From Acidobacteriota bacterium (GTDB lineage: Bacteria; Acidobacteriota; Terriglobia; Bryobacterales; Bryobacteraceae), in contig JACQZS010000231.1 of NCBI GenBank assembly GCA_016213725.1, forward strand, positions 1-40,338: a DNA stretch of 40,338 bases, given 5' to 3'. The notes beneath the pieces were generated by a model. That model searched no databases, had not been told where the DNA came from, and saw only the letters and a program-made list of their open reading frames with translations. Below are positions 17,262 to 25,278 of this stretch, one piece after another (within the stretch, counting starts at the first letter, position 1; each line of letters starts with the position of its first letter). The translations under genes and the position numbers were made by a program.

Positions 17262-17828
17262 ATGATCACCCTACGCAATACGTGTGCCCTCGGACTGGCG
17301 CTTGCCGCCGGAATCGCCGCCCAGGTTGATCCCTACACGCCTGTGCTCCGGCCCGGTGTGAGCGTGGAGATGGCCGTGACCAAGAACGCCGTGCCGCTGC
17401 CTCAGGCGGACGCAAACGATGCCCGGGTTGTGGCCGTAACGGCGTCGGGGAAGGTGTATCTGGACGTCACCGCTGTGCGAACGGAGGAGTTGGCCTCGAA
17501 GCTGAAGGGGACGGCGAACATCTTTGTGAAGGCCGATTCGCACGCCGCCTTCGCTGTGGTGTACAAGGTGCTGGAGGCCATGCGCCAGGCCGGGCTCGAC
17601 CAGCCGCTGCTGCTCACTTCTCAAAGTGGGCGGCCTGAGGCTGGCCGGCCTGTCCCACCGGCGGGCTTGGCCGTGCACACAGGAGCCGCCGCGGGGGCGG
17701 GCAACGCGATGCAAGTGGCGCTGCGGGCGCCCGCGCTGGCCACCTTCGGCGACGTAGTCCGCATCATCGACGCCTGCCGAGGCGAGAGAGCCGACGTGTT
17801 CCTGACCATCCCCTCCCCGGCACGATAG
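17262..17828 (+). CDS. Secreted ExbD/TolR-like domain protein lacking the usual membrane anchor motif
   Basis: The 188-residue protein begins with a signal-like helix (NTCALGLALAAGIAAQ). Residues about 30-120 resemble the periplasmic domain of ExbD/TolR: VSVEMAVTKNAVPLPQAD, then VTASGKVYLD, an ELASKL helix, IFVKADSHAAFAVVYKVLEAM and LLLTSQ. ExbD and TolR normally carry a membrane helix with a conserved Asp (P-L-I-D) for proton coupling, and none is seen here. The C-terminal third is Ala/Gly/Pro-rich. No ExbB/TolQ gene lies nearby. It follows the SPFH gene by 43 bp with a GAAAGG ribosome site. The family call is moderately sure; the function is unknown. Confidence 0.65.
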   Translation: MITLRNTCALGLALAAGIAAQVDPYTPVLRPGVSVEMAVTKNAVPLPQADANDARVVAVTASGKVYLDVTAVRTEELASKLKGTANIFVKADSHAAFAVVYKVLEAMRQAGLDQPLLLTSQSGRPEAGRPVPPAGLAVHTGAAAGAGNAMQVALRAPALATFGDVVRIIDACRGERADVFLTIPSPAR

Positions 17829-17927
17829 CCCTCCAATCGGCCATCCACTACCTAAGGCAACTCCAGTTTGCCTCCCGCCCACCCGGTGGTGGATAGTGGA
17901 GAGGAAGCCTGGAGGCAGCGATGGCGG

Positions 17928-19181
17928 ATGGCCGAACAAATCCTCTATCTCACCGAACTTCTCGGGCTGAAGGTCTATGATCTGAAGCACCGGCTCCTCG
18001 GCCGCGTCCACGACGCGGTGCTGGTGCCCGTGGTGCATCCCCTCCGCATCGACCGGTTCCTCATTGCCGGCGGCAGCGGTTATTCCTGGCTCACCGTTCG
18101 TCACGATCAGATCTCTACAATTACTCTCGACGGAATTTCGCTCAGCGACGAGCAACTGGTCCCATACCACCCGGACGAATACATGCTGCGCCTCGTGCGC
18201 GATCTGCTCGACCAGCAGATTATCGACGCCCGCGGGCGAAAGGTGGTGCGGGTCACCGACGTCACCTTCGACATCCTCCGCGAGGGCGGCCGCGACGTCC
18301 TCCACGTTCAGGAAGTGGACATCGGTGTGCGCAGCATCTTACGCCGCATTATGCAGGGCTGGCTCCCCCGGCGCATCATCCGCAGTCTGCAGCGGCGCAT
18401 CCCGCCCAACTCCATCAGTTGGCATCTGTGCAACATCGTTGAGCCCGACCCCCAGCGCCGCCTGCGCCTCAATATCTCGATGACGGCCCTCGAGAACATG
18501 CATCCGGCTGACCTTGCCGACATCGTCGAGGAACTCAGCCACGAAGACCGCGAAGCCATCTTCGAGGCCATCGACACGGAAGTCGCCGCCGAGGCGCTTT
18601 CGGAGATGGACCCCGAGATGCAAGCTCAGATCATTGAGTCGCTGGAGACCGAAAAAGCGGCTGACATTTTGGAGGAGATGGACCCGGACGAGGCTGCCGA
18701 TGTCCTCGGTGAACTCGAGGAAGAGACCTCCGAGGAGATCCTCGAGGAGATGGAAAGCGAGCCTAAGGCCGAGGTGGAAGAGTTGCTCGAGTACGACGAA
18801 GACACTGCGGGCGGCATGATGAACACCGAGTTCGTCGCCGTCCACGAAGATGCCACCGTCGCCGACGCGATCGACGCCTTGCGGCAGAATCCGGACCTGA
18901 TCGACACCACCAACACCATCTTCGTCACCGATATCGACGACCGCCTCAAGGCCGCCCTCCCCGTGGCGCGCGTATTCCTTGCCCGCCCCGCCCAAACTCT
19001 CTCCGAACTCATCGCCATCGAGGAGCCGATCATCCACGTTCCAGCGGCCGAGCACTCTAACCGGGTTGTGGAACTTTTTGACAAGTACAACCTCATGACG
19101 CTCCCCGTCCTGGACGAAGAGGAGCGGCTCGCGGGCATTGTCACTGCCGACGACATCATCTCGCGGTTGAGGCAGAAATAA
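17928..19181 (+). CDS. Soluble MgtE N-domain plus CBS-pair protein (Mg2+ sensor without channel)
   Basis: The 417-residue protein has no transmembrane helices. Residues about 10-135 look like two PRC-barrel-type repeats. About 185-290 is a very acidic helical array (EEMDPDEAADVLGELEE) matching the MgtE N-terminal superhelix. The MgtE junction signature appears as YDEDTAGGMMNTEF (289-302), followed by a CBS pair (to residue 417). In MgtE these parts bind cytoplasmic Mg2+ and gate the pore, but here the pore domain is missing. The next gene, an NRAMP-fold transporter, starts on the last base of the stop codon (TAATG), so the two are coupled. I start at ATG 17928, behind GGAGG (17911-17915); an in-frame ATG at 17868 would add 20 atypical residues. 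Confidence 0.88.
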   Translation: MAEQILYLTELLGLKVYDLKHRLLGRVHDAVLVPVVHPLRIDRFLIAGGSGYSWLTVRHDQISTITLDGISLSDEQLVPYHPDEYMLRLVRDLLDQQIIDARGRKVVRVTDVTFDILREGGRDVLHVQEVDIGVRSILRRIMQGWLPRRIIRSLQRRIPPNSISWHLCNIVEPDPQRRLRLNISMTALENMHPADLADIVEELSHEDREAIFEAIDTEVAAEALSEMDPEMQAQIIESLETEKAADILEEMDPDEAADVLGELEEETSEEILEEMESEPKAEVEELLEYDEDTAGGMMNTEFVAVHEDATVADAIDALRQNPDLIDTTNTIFVTDIDDRLKAALPVARVFLARPAQTLSELIAIEEPIIHVPAAEHSNRVVELFDKYNLMTLPVLDEEERLAGIVTADDIISRLRQK

Positions 19182-20425
19182 TGCTGAAGCGTCTGAAGTA
19201 CCACATTCTGGTCTTCTTCGCCGTCATCGGCCCAGGCTTCGTCACCGCCATGGTGGATAACGACGCCGGCGGCATATTCACTTACTCCCAGGCGGGCGCC
19301 CGCTACGGTTATCTTCCGCTGTGGACCCTGGCGCCCATCACGCTGCTGCTGATCGTCACCCAGGAGATGTGCTCCCGCATGGGCGCCGTCACCGGCAAGG
19401 GACTCTCCGATCTGATCCGCGAGGAGTTCGGCCTGCGGACGACCTTCTTCATGATGGCTTTGCTCGTGGCCGCCAATCTGACCAACGTCATGGCCAACTT
19501 CGCCGGCGTGGCCAGTTCACTCGAGCTCTTTCACATCAGCCGGTACTTCAGCGTCCCTCTGGCCGCCGCCGGGGTCTGGTTCCTGATCGTCAAGGGCACT
19601 TACGAAAGAGTAGAGAAGGTCTTCCTCTTCGCCACGGCGCTGTACGTCTGCTACATCATTTCAGGAGTACTGGTCAAACCGGACTGGAAAGAGGCCGCCA
19701 TCTACAGCGTCAAGCCGGTGCTTATGCTGGACCCCGGCTACATCACGATGCTCATCGGCATGGTGGGCACTTCCGTGGCCCCGTGGATGCAGTTCTATCT
19801 CCAAGCCGCCGTGGTTGAAAAGGGCATCAGCGCCAAGGACTATGCCGAGAGCCGCATCGAAGTGGTGGTTGGTTGCATTGCGATGACGGTGATTGCGTTC
19901 TTCATCATCGTGGCCTGTGCCGGCGCCATCCATTCCGTCCGGCCACGAGACATCTCCGACGCCACCGACGCCGCGCTGGGCCTACAACCCTTCGGCCAGT
20001 ATGCCTATTTGCTCTTCTGCGCCGGCCTGTTCAATGCCTCGCTGTTCGCGGCCTGCATTTTGCCGCTCTCCACCTCCTACACGGTGTGCGAAGGCCTCGG
20101 CTTTGAGAGCGGCGTCAACCGGCGCTTCCGCGAGGCCCCGGTGTTCTACTGGCTCTTCACGCTGCTGATCGTCATCGGCGGCGGGGTGGTTCTGATCCCG
20201 AACTTCCCGCTGGTGAAGATGATCCTGCTGAGCCAGGTGATCAACGGCGCGCTGCTGCCCCTGGTGCTCATCTTCATGATCCGCCTTGTGAACAAGGAGC
20301 GGCTGATGAGGAAGTGGAAGAACAGCCTGTTCTACAACCTGGTGGGCTGGTTCAGCGTGGTGGTGATGATTGGACTCACTATCGCGCTGGTGGTGTTTAC
20401 CGTGCGGGATTTGCTGGCTTCCTAG
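19181..20425 (+). CDS. NRAMP-related divalent metal transporter, probably Mg2+ type (NRMT-like)
   Basis: The 414-residue inner-membrane protein has about 11 transmembrane helices with the LeuT/NRAMP fold. The first helix has GPGFVTAMVDNDAGG: the metal-binding Asp28 is kept, but canonical D-P-G-N reads D-A-G-G. In helix 6 the canonical A-T-I-M-P-H-N reads T-S-V-A-P-W-M, so the Met that selects transition metals is Ala200 and the His is Trp202. From my knowledge of the family, loss of this Met marks NRAMP-related magnesium transporters. The coupled upstream MgtE-N/CBS gene supports Mg2+ as substrate. The stop overlaps the convergent peptidase gene by 4 bp. Transport of Mn2+ or another divalent ion is not excluded. 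Confidence 0.88.
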   Translation: MLKRLKYHILVFFAVIGPGFVTAMVDNDAGGIFTYSQAGARYGYLPLWTLAPITLLLIVTQEMCSRMGAVTGKGLSDLIREEFGLRTTFFMMALLVAANLTNVMANFAGVASSLELFHISRYFSVPLAAAGVWFLIVKGTYERVEKVFLFATALYVCYIISGVLVKPDWKEAAIYSVKPVLMLDPGYITMLIGMVGTSVAPWMQFYLQAAVVEKGISAKDYAESRIEVVVGCIAMTVIAFFIIVACAGAIHSVRPRDISDATDAALGLQPFGQYAYLLFCAGLFNASLFAACILPLSTSYTVCEGLGFESGVNRRFREAPVFYWLFTLLIVIGGGVVLIPNFPLVKMILLSQVINGALLPLVLIFMIRLVNKERLMRKWKNSLFYNLVGWFSVVVMIGLTIALVVFTVRDLLAS

Positions 20426-21372
20426 CCGGCCAGACCCGGCACCCCGCCCAACGTCTTGGCAGCCCGCACGGCGCGCAGAACTGCCTCACCCACCGCCTCG
20501 GCCGCCGCCAGGTTCAGCGCATCCGGCGGAGCGCTCAATTCGCCGCAACTTAAACCGATCACCAGGTCTCCGTCCATCGAAGTGTGGACAGGCGCGATGG
20601 TCCGCACAAAGCCTTGGTGGCTCAACTGCGCCATGCGCGTGGCCAGCACCTTGGTGAGTTTGGCGTTGGTCGCCACCACGGCCAGCGTGGTGTTGCGGTG
20701 TAACCCGCCGGTCGCCCCGCGCCGTTTCATCCACTCCACCGAATTGAGGAACTCCTTCGAGCCCGGTTCCTTGCGCGCACCGGCAACGATCGCGCCGGTC
20801 TTCGGGTCCAGCACGTCCCCCGCCGCGTTCACCGCCACCAGCGCCGAAACCAGGACGCCTCCACCCAACTCCACCGTGAAGGTCCCAACTCCACCCTTCA
20901 TCGCGTTCTTCATTCCCAGCGCTTTGCCCACTGTGGCGCCCGTACCGGCGCCGACACAGCCCTCCGCTACCGGCCCGGCATGGGCCGCGGCCGCGGCGGA
21001 TTCTCCCATTTCCCGCGTTGGCCGCACATTGGCCTTGCCGATACCCAAGTCGTAAAGAATCGCCGCCGGCACGATGGGTACCACGGCCGCGCCGGTGGGG
21101 AATCCCACCCCCTTGTGCTCCAGGAATCTGCGCACCCCACTGGCCGCCTCCAGCCCGAACGCGCTTCCGCCGGCCAGCACCACCGCGTGCACATGCGTCG
21201 TAATGTGGAATGGGCTCATCACATCCAGCTCTTCAGTGCCGCTGGCACCGCCCCGGATGTCATAGCCCGCCACCGCTCCGCGCTCGCACAAAATGGCAGT
21301 GCAGCCCGTGAGCGCCTCGTAGTCCGAAGCGTGGCCCACCCGGATGCCCGGAATGTCCGTCAAGCCCTTCAT
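20422..21372 (-). CDS. P1-family (DmpA-like) aminopeptidase/amidase
   Basis: The 316-residue Ntn-fold enzyme matches the P1 family (peptidase family S58: DmpA, BapA and related esterases). Family hallmarks seen are TDIPGIRVGHA at the N-terminus, the glycine-rich VLAGGSAFGLEAASGV, GCVGAGTGATVGK, and a GGLHRNTTLAVVATNA segment. In this family autocleavage generates two chains, with a Ser or Thr at the new N-terminus as nucleophile; the T of RNTTL is the likely one. The ATG at 21372 is chosen because the family begins there; nine more upstream codons are possible. It is divergent from the Mla-type permease, with only about 45 bp between. Confidence 0.85.
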   Translation of the reverse strand: MKGLTDIPGIRVGHASDYEALTGCTAILCERGAVAGYDIRGGASGTEELDVMSPFHITTHVHAVVLAGGSAFGLEAASGVRRFLEHKGVGFPTGAAVVPIVPAAILYDLGIGKANVRPTREMGESAAAAAHAGPVAEGCVGAGTGATVGKALGMKNAMKGGVGTFTVELGGGVLVSALVAVNAAGDVLDPKTGAIVAGARKEPGSKEFLNSVEWMKRRGATGGLHRNTTLAVVATNAKLTKVLATRMAQLSHQGFVRTIAPVHTSMDGDLVIGLSCGELSAPPDALNLAAAEAVGEAVLRAVRAAKTLGGVPGLAG

Positions 21373-21417
21373 GCCCTCTATGGTAGCTTTGAAATACAAG
21401 AGGATCTCTCCGGCTTG

Positions 21418-22173
21418 TTGGACCTGATCAAGTCCCCGGTTCTTACCTTCCAGAACTTCATCCGGTTATCCGGCATGGCGTTGCGCGGCGTCTTGCGCCA
21501 ACCCTACTACTGGGACGACATTTTCATCCAGATGGACCTCATCGGTATCGGCAGCCTGCCGGTGGTGATTCTTACGGGATTCTTCAGCGGCGCCGTGATG
21601 GCTCTGCAGATGTCGCGGGCGCTGCAGACCTACGGCGCCACCAGCCAGGTGGGCATGATTGTCTCCATCACTCTCGTGCGCGAAATGGGACCGGTCCTCA
21701 CCGCCCTGATGGTAGCGGGCCGGAACGCCTCCGGAATGGCAAGCGAGCTCGGCTCCATGACCGTCACCGAGCAGATCGATGCCATGCGCGCGCTCGGTAC
21801 AGATCCCATCCTCAAGCTGGTCAAACCTCGGCTCATCGCCACCGCATTCGTCCTGCCGCTGCTCACCGTGATTGCCGATTTCCTCGGCATCTTCGGCGGC
21901 TACGTGGTGGCCTGCCAGATGCTGAAGCTCACCCAGGGCACCCAGTACTGGCAGAGCGCATGGCGGGCGCTGGAGTACAACGACATCGCGCAGGGCCTGC
22001 TCAAACCTTTTACCTTTGCGATCGTCCTATCCCTGGTTGGCTGCTACTACGGCATGCACACTACCGGCGGAACACAAGGCGTCGGGCGGTCCACCACTCA
22101 GGCGGTGGTGGTCGCATCCGTGTGGGTTGTCGTCCTCACCTTCGTCATCAGCCGGATCTTCACCTCCCTCTGA
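21418..22173 (+). CDS. mlaE: MlaE-type lipid ABC transporter permease
   Basis: The 251-residue integral membrane protein belongs to the MlaE/Ttg2B/YrbE family. In these systems it forms the permease of a phospholipid (or sterol/hopanoid) transporter between the inner membrane and the cell envelope. The family coupling motif TEQIDAMRALGTDP is present (about 116-129), with GGYVVACQML and a C-terminal helix ending in VVVLTFVISRIF. No in-frame ATG precedes the conserved start, so I infer a TTG start at 21418 (or 21415), with an AGAGGA at 21399-21404. Downstream, the ATPase gene begins 2 bp after the stop, in an mlaE-mlaF-mlaD order. Confidence 0.88.
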   Translation: MDLIKSPVLTFQNFIRLSGMALRGVLRQPYYWDDIFIQMDLIGIGSLPVVILTGFFSGAVMALQMSRALQTYGATSQVGMIVSITLVREMGPVLTALMVAGRNASGMASELGSMTVTEQIDAMRALGTDPILKLVKPRLIATAFVLPLLTVIADFLGIFGGYVVACQMLKLTQGTQYWQSAWRALEYNDIAQGLLKPFTFAIVLSLVGCYYGMHTTGGTQGVGRSTTQAVVVASVWVVVLTFVISRIFTSL

Positions 22174-22175
22174 TC

Positions 22176-22985
22176 ATGAGCGACTCCGGCTCCCATCCTG
22201 TCGTGCTGGCGTTTGAGAACGTCTCCTTTTCCTTCGACACGGAGCCGCTGCTCACCGGCATCACGTTCGAGCTTCGCCGGGGCGAGGCGCTGGTCCTCCA
22301 CGGCGCGGCAGCCAGTGGAAAGACACTGCTCCTCAAACTCTGCCTGGGCTTGCTCCGCCCTACCGGAGGCAGGATTTCCGTTTTTGGCGAAGACGTCACA
22401 CATCTCAGGGAAGGAGAATGGTTTGACGTGCGCTCCCGCATCGGCGTGCTCTTTCAGGAAGGCGGACTCTTTGATTCGCTCACCATCGAAGAAAACGTCT
22501 CCTACCCGATCCTCAATCAGAAACGCCTCCAGATGACCCCATCACAGGTGCGCGAACGCGTGGAAACCACCCTGGACTTCGTGGAACTCGGCCACACTCT
22601 GGAAAAGTATCCCAGCGAACTCTCTGGCGGCATGCGCCGCCGCGTCGGCATCGCACGGGCCATCGCCACGCAGCCAGAACTGCTCCTCTACGACTCCCCT
22701 ACTGCCGGTCTCGACCCAATTACCGCCAATACCATCATGGCGCTCATCGTAAAAGGGCGCGACCTCCGCAGCGCCACCGCCGTCATGGCCACGCATCGCC
22801 ACCAGGACGGCGATATCCTCCATCGCTACCGGTACGACCGCATACTCAACCGCCTGGTTCCAGCCACTGAATCCACCCGCACCCGCTACCTCGTTTTGCA
22901 GGAGGGCCGGATCGTCTTTCTCGGCTCGCCCGAGGAGTTCGACGCCTGTCCGGATCCATACGTCGCGAAGTTCGCCAGCCGCTGA
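22176..22985 (+). CDS. mlaF: MlaF-type ABC transporter ATPase with altered Walker B
   Basis: The 269-residue ATP-binding subunit shows Walker A GAAASGKT (43-50), Q-loop Gln94, signature LSGGM (149-153) and switch His207. The Walker B stretch reads LLLYD-S-PTAGLDP: Asp173 is present, but the catalytic Glu is Ser174 (codon TCC at 22695-22697). In ABC ATPases this Glu normally activates water for ATP hydrolysis, so activity may be slowed or use another base. The protein should power the MlaE-like permease from the cytoplasmic side. It starts 2 bp after the mlaE stop, and the MCE gene follows after 41 bp. Confidence 0.9.
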   Translation: MSDSGSHPVVLAFENVSFSFDTEPLLTGITFELRRGEALVLHGAAASGKTLLLKLCLGLLRPTGGRISVFGEDVTHLREGEWFDVRSRIGVLFQEGGLFDSLTIEENVSYPILNQKRLQMTPSQVRERVETTLDFVELGHTLEKYPSELSGGMRRRVGIARAIATQPELLLYDSPTAGLDPITANTIMALIVKGRDLRSATAVMATHRHQDGDILHRYRYDRILNRLVPATESTRTRYLVLQEGRIVFLGSPEEFDACPDPYVAKFASR

Positions 22986-23026
22986 ACACGCTGGCGCCTT
23001 TCATGGGAAGCTAAGGAGAAAGAGTC

Positions 23027-24100
23027 ATGCCTGCATCTCACAAAGTCGCCTGGTCGCAGTTGCGCGTGGGAATCATGGCCATCGTCGCGCTGTCGGTGCT
23101 CGCGGTCCTCATCTTTCTCATGACCGGCGCGGAGAATCCGTTCGAAAAAAAGGCCACCCTCTTCACCTACATGCTCGATTCCGCGGCCATGACGGAGGGC
23201 TCCGGCGTCCGCCTCAACGGCATCCTCATCGGCAAAGTCACCGGCATCGATCTCACCGGTGACAAGGATAACGATCACGCCGTTCGCATGACCATGGTGA
23301 TCGAGTCCAAGTGGCTCGCCAACATCCCGGAGGATTCCATCATCGGATTCTCCGCTGAAAACGTGCTCGGCGCCAAGTTTCTCAACATCCGGCGAGGCGC
23401 AAGCCACAAACCCATCAAGGATGGCGGCACCCTCCGCTCCAAGGACGAAAAGGACTTCTTGGAGGTCGTGCAGTCCGCCATGCCGCTGCTCGAATCACTC
23501 CAGGCAATCCTGGCCCGCATCAACAAGATCGTCGCCCAGGTTGAGTCCGGCCACGGCAGCATCGGCAAGTTCATCTACGACGAGCAGCTCTATAACCGCG
23601 TCAATGCCGCCTTGGCCGATATCACCGTCCTGACCGGCGCCCTCAAAGAGGGGAAAGGCACCATGGGCCGCCTCATCTTCGACGAAGCCCTCTACAACGA
23701 CATCCAGCGCACGCTGAGGCGCTTCGATACCCTGGCCGCCGGTCTCGAAAAAGGGGAGGGCACCGCTGGCAAGCTCATGAAAGACCCTGCCCTCTACGAC
23801 GATCTCCGCAAGTCCTCCAACGAACTCCACAGCCTGCTGGCAGACCTCAACGCCGGCAAGGGCACGGCCGGCAAGCTCCTCAAAGACGAGGCTCTCCACA
23901 AACGCATGGTCGGCACCCTGGATCGAGTCAACGCCACCATCGACCGCGTAAATTCCGGCCAGGGCACTCTCGGCCAGTTGATGACCAACCAGACGCTCTA
24001 CGACAACCTCAGCGCCACCTCGGCGCAGATGAATGCCCTCATGCGGGACTTCCGCGCCAATCCAAAGAAGTTCCTCACCATCCAGTTAAAGCTGTTCTGA
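23027..24100 (+). CDS. mlaD: MCE/MlaD-type lipid-binding protein with five C-terminal repeats
   Basis: The 357-residue protein has one N-terminal membrane helix (about 12-34: LRVGIMAIVALSVLAVLIFLM), then an MCE domain (about 40-130). This contains GSGVRLNGILIGKVTGI and LGAKFLNIRRG, and places the bulk of the protein in the periplasm. The second half is helical with five repeats of about 37 residues. Each begins G-x-G-[ST]-x-G-[KRQ] and has D-x-x-L-Y, as in GKGTAGKLLKDEALH. MCE proteins form hexameric rings or tubes for lipid passage, and these repeats may extend such a structure. The stop overlaps the next ATG (TGATG), so the deacetylase is coupled. Confidence 0.9.
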   Translation: MPASHKVAWSQLRVGIMAIVALSVLAVLIFLMTGAENPFEKKATLFTYMLDSAAMTEGSGVRLNGILIGKVTGIDLTGDKDNDHAVRMTMVIESKWLANIPEDSIIGFSAENVLGAKFLNIRRGASHKPIKDGGTLRSKDEKDFLEVVQSAMPLLESLQAILARINKIVAQVESGHGSIGKFIYDEQLYNRVNAALADITVLTGALKEGKGTMGRLIFDEALYNDIQRTLRRFDTLAAGLEKGEGTAGKLMKDPALYDDLRKSSNELHSLLADLNAGKGTAGKLLKDEALHKRMVGTLDRVNATIDRVNSGQGTLGQLMTNQTLYDNLSATSAQMNALMRDFRANPKKFLTIQLKLF

Positions 24101-24909
24101 TGCGGCTGCTCACGGTCAACGCCGACGACTTCGGCTTCACGCGCGGCGTCAATTCCGGCATTGTGGAGGCACACCTCCGCGGCATCCTCACCTCCACTAC
24201 GCTAATGGCGAATGGGACGGCCTTTGACGACGCCGTGCAACTGGCGCGCCAGCATCCCACGCTCGACATCGGCGTGCACTTTGTTCTGGTACAGGGCAAC
24301 GCCCTGCTCGATGGCCGGCCCCTGCCCCGCACGCCGGCAGAGCTCGTTAGAACGGTGGCCATGGGCCGCCTGGATCTGATGGGTGAACTGCGTGCCCAGA
24401 TGGACAGGATCGCCTCGGCTGGAATCCGCGTCACGCACGCCGACGCCCACAAGCACACGCATCTGCTGCCTCCCGTGCTCGATGCCGTCGCCCGCGTATG
24501 CGCGGAGCGCGGAGTGAAATGGGTGCGCCGCCCGCTGGATATGACCCTGACCGGAGCCAGCTCCGCCGTACCTTGGAAGAAACGGCTGGTCAGCCGCGCG
24601 CTGTGGCTGCTGGAAGGACGATTTGAAAGCGCCCTCCGGCGGCGTAGCTTACGCCGGACCGATGGGTTCTGGGGCTTTCAGGTGACCGGCCGCTACTCCG
24701 CTGAGGACGTCATCCAGCTCATCCGCAACTTACCGGAAGGAGTGACCGAGTTCATGGTGCACCCTGGGCATTGCGATGAAGAGCTAAGGGGTGCAGCCAC
24801 TCGGCTGAGGCAGAGCCGCGCGGACGAATTACGCGTCCTCACGGACCCGCGAGTGGTAGACGCGATCCGCGAGGCGCAGGTGAGACTGACGGGCTACGGA
24901 GATCTTTAG
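24100..24909 (+). CDS. YdjC/HpnK-family carbohydrate deacetylase
   Basis: The 269-residue protein starts MRLLTVNADDFGFTRGVN, the metal-binding Asp-Asp signature of the YdjC/ChbG family. HADAHKHTHLLP (about 115-126) supplies the zinc His residues, and a FMVHPGHCDEEL motif is near residue 220. ChbG deacetylates diacetylchitobiose. HpnK is a hopanoid-locus member of the same family. Coupling to an Mla-like transporter by a TGATG overlap makes a lipid-linked substrate attractive, but that is inference. Its stop overlaps the convergent ferredoxin gene by 4 bp. Confidence 0.85.
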   Translation: MRLLTVNADDFGFTRGVNSGIVEAHLRGILTSTTLMANGTAFDDAVQLARQHPTLDIGVHFVLVQGNALLDGRPLPRTPAELVRTVAMGRLDLMGELRAQMDRIASAGIRVTHADAHKHTHLLPPVLDAVARVCAERGVKWVRRPLDMTLTGASSAVPWKKRLVSRALWLLEGRFESALRRRSLRRTDGFWGFQVTGRYSAEDVIQLIRNLPEGVTEFMVHPGHCDEELRGAATRLRQSRADELRVLTDPRVVDAIREAQVRLTGYGDL

Positions 24910-25166
24910 CGGCCGAAGAACGCCGCGTTCTTCTGCGCAAAGTCCGACCAATTCTCCGGCAGATCGTCCAGCGCGAAAATGGCGCTCACCGGACAGACCG
25001 GCACGCAGGCGCCGCAGTCGATACACTCTACCGGATCGATGTAGAGCAGTTCGGCCTCGGCGTGACGCGGATCGTCCTTCTTGGGGTGGATGCAATCGAC
25101 GGGACAGGCGTCGACGCAAGCGGTGTCCTTGGTGCCGATGCACGGTTCAGCGATGACGTATGCCAT
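24906..25166 (-). CDS. 7Fe-type ferredoxin
   Basis: The 86-residue soluble electron carrier has the first cluster motif C9-x7-C17-x3-C21-P (CIGTKDTACVDACP), with Cys25 following. The second is CIDCGACVPVCP (about 48-59). This pattern fits one [3Fe-4S] or [4Fe-4S] plus one [4Fe-4S] cluster, as in FdxA-type ferredoxins. The ATG has AAGGG upstream. A promoter is visible about 57 bp before the start. It is a single-gene unit, and its redox partner is not apparent here. Confidence 0.92.
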   Translation of the reverse strand: MAYVIAEPCIGTKDTACVDACPVDCIHPKKDDPRHAEAELLYIDPVECIDCGACVPVCPVSAIFALDDLPENWSDFAQKNAAFFGR

Positions 25167-25222
25167 AAGAGAAGCCCTTTCCTATTCCGGGCCGCAGGGG
25201 GCGCCGGAAACCAGTTGTTCAG

Positions 25223-25252
25223 AGGATAGCACACGGCGAAAAAACTCGGCAA
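25223..25252 (-). promoter_or_regulatory. Putative ferredoxin promoter
   Basis: On the reverse strand, TTGCCG (25252-25247), an 18-bp spacer and TATCCT (25228-25223) form a plausible sigma70-type promoter. It would give a 5' leader of about 50 bases before the ferredoxin ATG at 25166. An A/T-rich tract lies in the spacer. Confidence 0.4.
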
Positions 25253-25278
25253 TTTCGGTACTACTGACCCGTTTTGGG

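Noticed and set aside
17868..17927. Longer start for the MgtE-N/CBS gene
   Set aside because: The extra 20 residues look unlike the domain that follows, and the GGAGG site lies downstream of that ATG, before 17928.
17829..17927. Possible Mg2+ riboswitch before the MgtE-like gene
   Set aside because: Under 100 bases, with only a partial inverted repeat. No M-box-like conserved elements could be recognised.
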